Positions 61,565 through 64,000 of a DNA stretch of 64,000 nucleotides are shown in pieces. Both the position numbers and the translations under genes were made by a program. Below the pieces are notes generated by a model. The model ran no database searches, was not told the DNA's origin, and was given only the letters and a program-made list of their open reading frames with translations. Origin of the DNA: PALSA-612 sp963755155 (GTDB lineage: Bacteria > Actinomycetota > Thermoleophilia > Gaiellales > Gaiellaceae); assembly GCA_963755155.1 (NCBI GenBank), contig CAVWIV010000004.1, forward strand, positions 186,001 through 250,000, given 5' to 3'. Each line of letters begins with the position of its first letter. The stretch's first letter is position 1.

Positions 61565-64000
61565 CGCAAGGCGAGCGTCGCCTGGTCGGCGAGCCCCGCG
61601 AGCATCTTCAGCTGAAGCTCGCCGAACATCTCGCCGGCGGGAACGCCTGCCGCGAGGAAGCCCATCCTGTCGTGGTCGAGCGTGAACGGCGCCACCGCGC
61701 CGTCTCCGCCGACGCCGAGCCCGGCGGCACCGGGGATCTGAGCGTACTGCTCCGGGTGGAGCACGAACGGTTCGGGATGCCGGGAGAAGGGCTGCGCGAC
61801 CTCCGCAGCGAAGCTTGCGCCGAGGATGAGCTTGCGGCGGTCTTCATCGTCGCTCCAAGCGGCAACGGCGACCATCTCCGCACCGGGCTCTGCCTGGAGC
61901 CACAGCGAGACCTCGCTCGCTTCGAGCATCTCCGCCGCCAGCCGCACGATGCGCTCTTCGACGTCGTCGCCCCTGTCGCGCGCAAGCGCCCGCGCGTAGT
62001 CGAGCAGGGCGTCCGCCACGTGAAGGCTCTGCTCGCGGTGGCGTGCGAGACGCGCCTTCTGCAGCGCCATCGCCGCGCGGTACGACAGCCCCTCCAGGAG
62101 CCGGAGCCGCTCGTCCGTGAAGCCTGCCGACCTCGGCTTGCCGATGCACAGCCAGCCCCGAACGCCGTGACCTGAGGGCAGCGGCGCGACGGCAACCGGG
62201 TCGGCGGCGGCAACGTCCGGACTGCGGAAGAGCTCGACGAGCTCCTCGGCACCGACGCGCCGGGACGAGGTCGACGTCTCCAGGAAGCTCTCCCCGGCGA
62301 GCCTCGGGATCCGCAGCTCGGAGATCGCTTCGAACGGCGTGCCCTCGCAGCCCGTACAGGCGAGACACGTGAAGTCGCCTGCCCGCGGATCCTCGAGCCA
62401 CAGCGACACGACCTCGCAGTCGAGCAGTCCGGCGGTCGCCCGCGCGGTCTCCTCGGCGATCTGCTCCGCGGACTCGGCGCCGGAGATCGCGTCGGCGAAC
62501 TCGAGCCACGCCTTCGCATGATCGGCCTCGAGCCGCAGGCTCTCGTAGAGGCGCGCGTTCTCGAGCGACACGGCCGCGTATCCGGCCAGCACCTCGAGCA
62601 ACCGCAGGTCGCTCTCGTCGAACTGCCCGACGCCCAGCTTCGACAGGAAGACGACGCCCGTGACGCGGGCGCCGTAGCGGAGCGGCACGGCGATCACGGA
62701 CTCGTCCACCTTTTCCGTGCCCGGGATCTGAATCGCGAAATCGCACTCGAGCGCATTCGCCGCCAGCACCGGACGCCCGGTCTCCGCGACATAGCCGGTG
62801 ACGCCCGTCCCGATCTTGATCCGCAGGGCCTGAACCTGCTCCTCCTCGGTGACGCCGTCACCCTTGATGGCGACGGGGAACACCTCGTCACCCTCCACGA
62901 GATAGACGCGGCAGCTGTGGTAGTCGATGAGCCCGCGCAGCTCGCTCACGATCGCCTCGGCGATGTCCTTCACGCTGTTCAGCCGGTTCAGGCGCGCCGC
63001 CACGCTCTGCAGCATCTTCAGATGGGCGACCGAGCGGATGTCGCGGGCGGCGTAGAGCACGTCGGGCCGCTCGGCGATGTCGCCCGCGTAGACGACGATG
63101 CGGTTCTTCCCTCTCGCCTTCGCGGCCATCATCGCCGACTCGGCGCAGTCGATGAGGTCGCGTGGGTTGCCGGCGTTCTCCGGCCCGTGCGCGACGCCGA
63201 CCGAGATGGTGATCTCACCCGCGGCGTCCATGGGCCGTGCCCCGAGTCGCTCCGTGAGCCGCCGGGCGAGCCCGAGCGCGTCCCCGGCGTTGCAGGACGG
63301 CATGATCACCGCGAACTCCTCGCCGCCGAGGCGGCAGACGACGTCGCTCGTGCGGACGAGCGAGTTCGTGAGCTCGGAGATCGCGACGAGGATCTGGTCG
63401 CCGACCGCGTGCCCGCAGATGTCGTTGACGCGCTTGAACTCGTCGATGTCGAACATCAGGAGCGCCACCGAGTCGCGGGCGCGGCTCGCGCGCATCAGCT
63501 CGGCGCGGAGCCGCTCGTGGAAGTTGCGGTGGTTGTAGAGCCCTGTGAGCGAGTCGGTCTGCGCCTGGTGCTCGAGCCGCGCGCGGACCTGCGCGTTGTC
63601 GAGCGCGAGCGCGGCCGCGTCGCCGAACCACTTCGCGAGCTCGAACTCGTCCTCGTCGAACGACGCGGTCTCACCGAGCCGGTAGATGTTGAGCGCGCCC
63701 TTCAGCGCTCCGCGGGCGATGAGCGGGATCGAGACGAGCGCCTCGGGCTCGGCCGGCGTGCCGGGGATGAAGGCTACGCGCGAGTCGAGATGCGCCTGGT
63801 TCGCGAGCACCGGCTCGCGGTTGATGACCGCCCACCCTGTGATGCCCTGCCCGAAGGCGGGGCGCGTCTTCATGATCTCGTTCTCCCACTCCGACCGCGC
63901 GAGCACGGGAATCAGCTCACGGCGGGTGTTGTCGGCCTCGTAGATCTGGAGCGCGTCGTACGGCACGAGATCGGCGAGCGTGTCGGCGATGCGGTCGAGC
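61561..64000 (-). CDS. GAF/GGDEF sensor protein, probable diguanylate cyclase (5' end outside window)
   Basis: 813 codons visible; the frame stays open at base 64000. Order from the visible N-terminal side: a GAF domain ('GQGITGWAVINREPVLANQ'), a GGDEF domain ('DSLTGLYNHRNFHERL', 'DIDEFKRVNDICGHAVGDQIL', active site 'RLGGEEFAV'), then three further GAF-like domains ('GTGVTGYVAETGRPVLAANA', 'GHGVRGWLCIGKP', 'GELQLKMLAGLADQATLAL'). The inhibitory I-site R-x-x-D lies five residues before GGEEF ('RTSD'), so it should make cyclic-di-GMP with product inhibition. The unusual order, with GGDEF in the middle and GAF domains after it, is noteworthy. Signals sensed are unknown. Confidence 0.88.
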   Translation of the reverse strand, partial: LDRIADTLADLVPYDALQIYEADNTRRELIPVLARSEWENEIMKTRPAFGQGITGWAVINREPVLANQAHLDSRVAFIPGTPAEPEALVSIPLIARGALKGALNIYRLGETASFDEDEFELAKWFGDAAALALDNAQVRARLEHQAQTDSLTGLYNHRNFHERLRAELMRASRARDSVALLMFDIDEFKRVNDICGHAVGDQILVAISELTNSLVRTSDVVCRLGGEEFAVIMPSCNAGDALGLARRLTERLGARPMDAAGEITISVGVAHGPENAGNPRDLIDCAESAMMAAKARGKNRIVVYAGDIAERPDVLYAARDIRSVAHLKMLQSVAARLNRLNSVKDIAEAIVSELRGLIDYHSCRVYLVEGDEVFPVAIKGDGVTEEEQVQALRIKIGTGVTGYVAETGRPVLAANALECDFAIQIPGTEKVDESVIAVPLRYGARVTGVVFLSKLGVGQFDESDLRLLEVLAGYAAVSLENARLYESLRLEADHAKAWLEFADAISGAESAEQIAEETARATAGLLDCEVVSLWLEDPRAGDFTCLACTGCEGTPFEAISELRIPRLAGESFLETSTSSRRVGAEELVELFRSPDVAAADPVAVAPLPSGHGVRGWLCIGKPRSAGFTDERLRLLEGLSYRAAMALQKARLARHREQSLHVADALLDYARALARDRGDDVEERIVRLAAEMLEASEVSLWLQAEPGAEMVAVAAWSDDEDRRKLILGASFAAEVAQPFSRHPEPFVLHPEQYAQIPGAAGLGVGGDGAVAPFTLDHDRMGFLAAGVPAGEMFGELQLKMLAGLADQATLALR

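Overview
The window is about 70% G+C, densely packed and chromosomal in character. No rRNA, tRNA, CRISPR array, phage module or complete insertion sequence was recognised. Coenzyme F420 genes (a fused fbiC, a cofC/fbiD-type guanylyltransferase, fgd and other F420-type enzymes), GTG/TTG starts, an AfsR/SARP-type regulator and a DasR-like amino-sugar regulator point to an actinobacterium. The gene mix suggests the deep-branching soil class Thermoleophilia (Gaiellales/Solirubrobacterales), but that placement is inference. Many neighbours overlap by 4 bases (ATGA or GTGA), so most blocks read as translationally coupled operons.

Layout. (1) 1-6.9 kb: two divergent Fe(II)/2-oxoglutarate oxygenases, a superoxide dismutase coupled to a nitroreductase, a broken ornithine-cyclodeaminase-like gene with a CoxG-like protein, a DMT exporter and DNA polymerase IV. 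(2) 6.7-16.4 kb: an amino-sugar/murein-recycling block. murQ, nagA and a SIS-domain isomerase/deaminase run leftward. A sugar ABC transporter, a HutC-type GntR regulator and nagZ run rightward. Two palindromes resembling the DasR operator lie in the two control regions. (3) 16.5-38 kb: a polyamine region with two PotABCD-type importers, four binding proteins, an FAD amine oxidase, a Tat-exported flavin amine oxidase, two class III aminotransferases and a gamma-aminobutyraldehyde dehydrogenase. It also holds an Lrp regulator, an amino-acid permease, a VapBC-like toxin-antitoxin pair and a sulfite-oxidase-like molybdoenzyme. (4) 38-44.8 kb: a collagen-like secreted protein, an F420-type oxidoreductase, a remnant signalling ATPase, a large AfsR-like regulator and another secreted protein. 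(5) 44.9-56.8 kb: a hydantoin/dihydropyrimidine block with an importer, hydantoinase, N-carbamoyl-amino-acid amidohydrolase, aminotransferase and methylmalonate-semialdehyde dehydrogenase, plus an HMG-CoA-lyase-like enzyme and an agmatinase-like ureohydrolase. (6) 56.8-61.6 kb: the F420 block. (7) To the right edge: a large GAF/GGDEF sensor, incomplete.

How the genes fit together. The window looks like a scavenging region for nitrogen-rich breakdown products. Cell-wall amino sugars, polyamines (agmatine, putrescine, GABA) and pyrimidine-type cyclic ureides each have an importer, and their degradation enzymes sit next to it.

Caveat. At least 13 genes are split by single-base shifts, nearly all of which are repaired by removing one base, usually in a short G or C run. 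This looks more like uncorrected sequencing or assembly error than true gene decay. Such genes are given here at their full reconstructed span.
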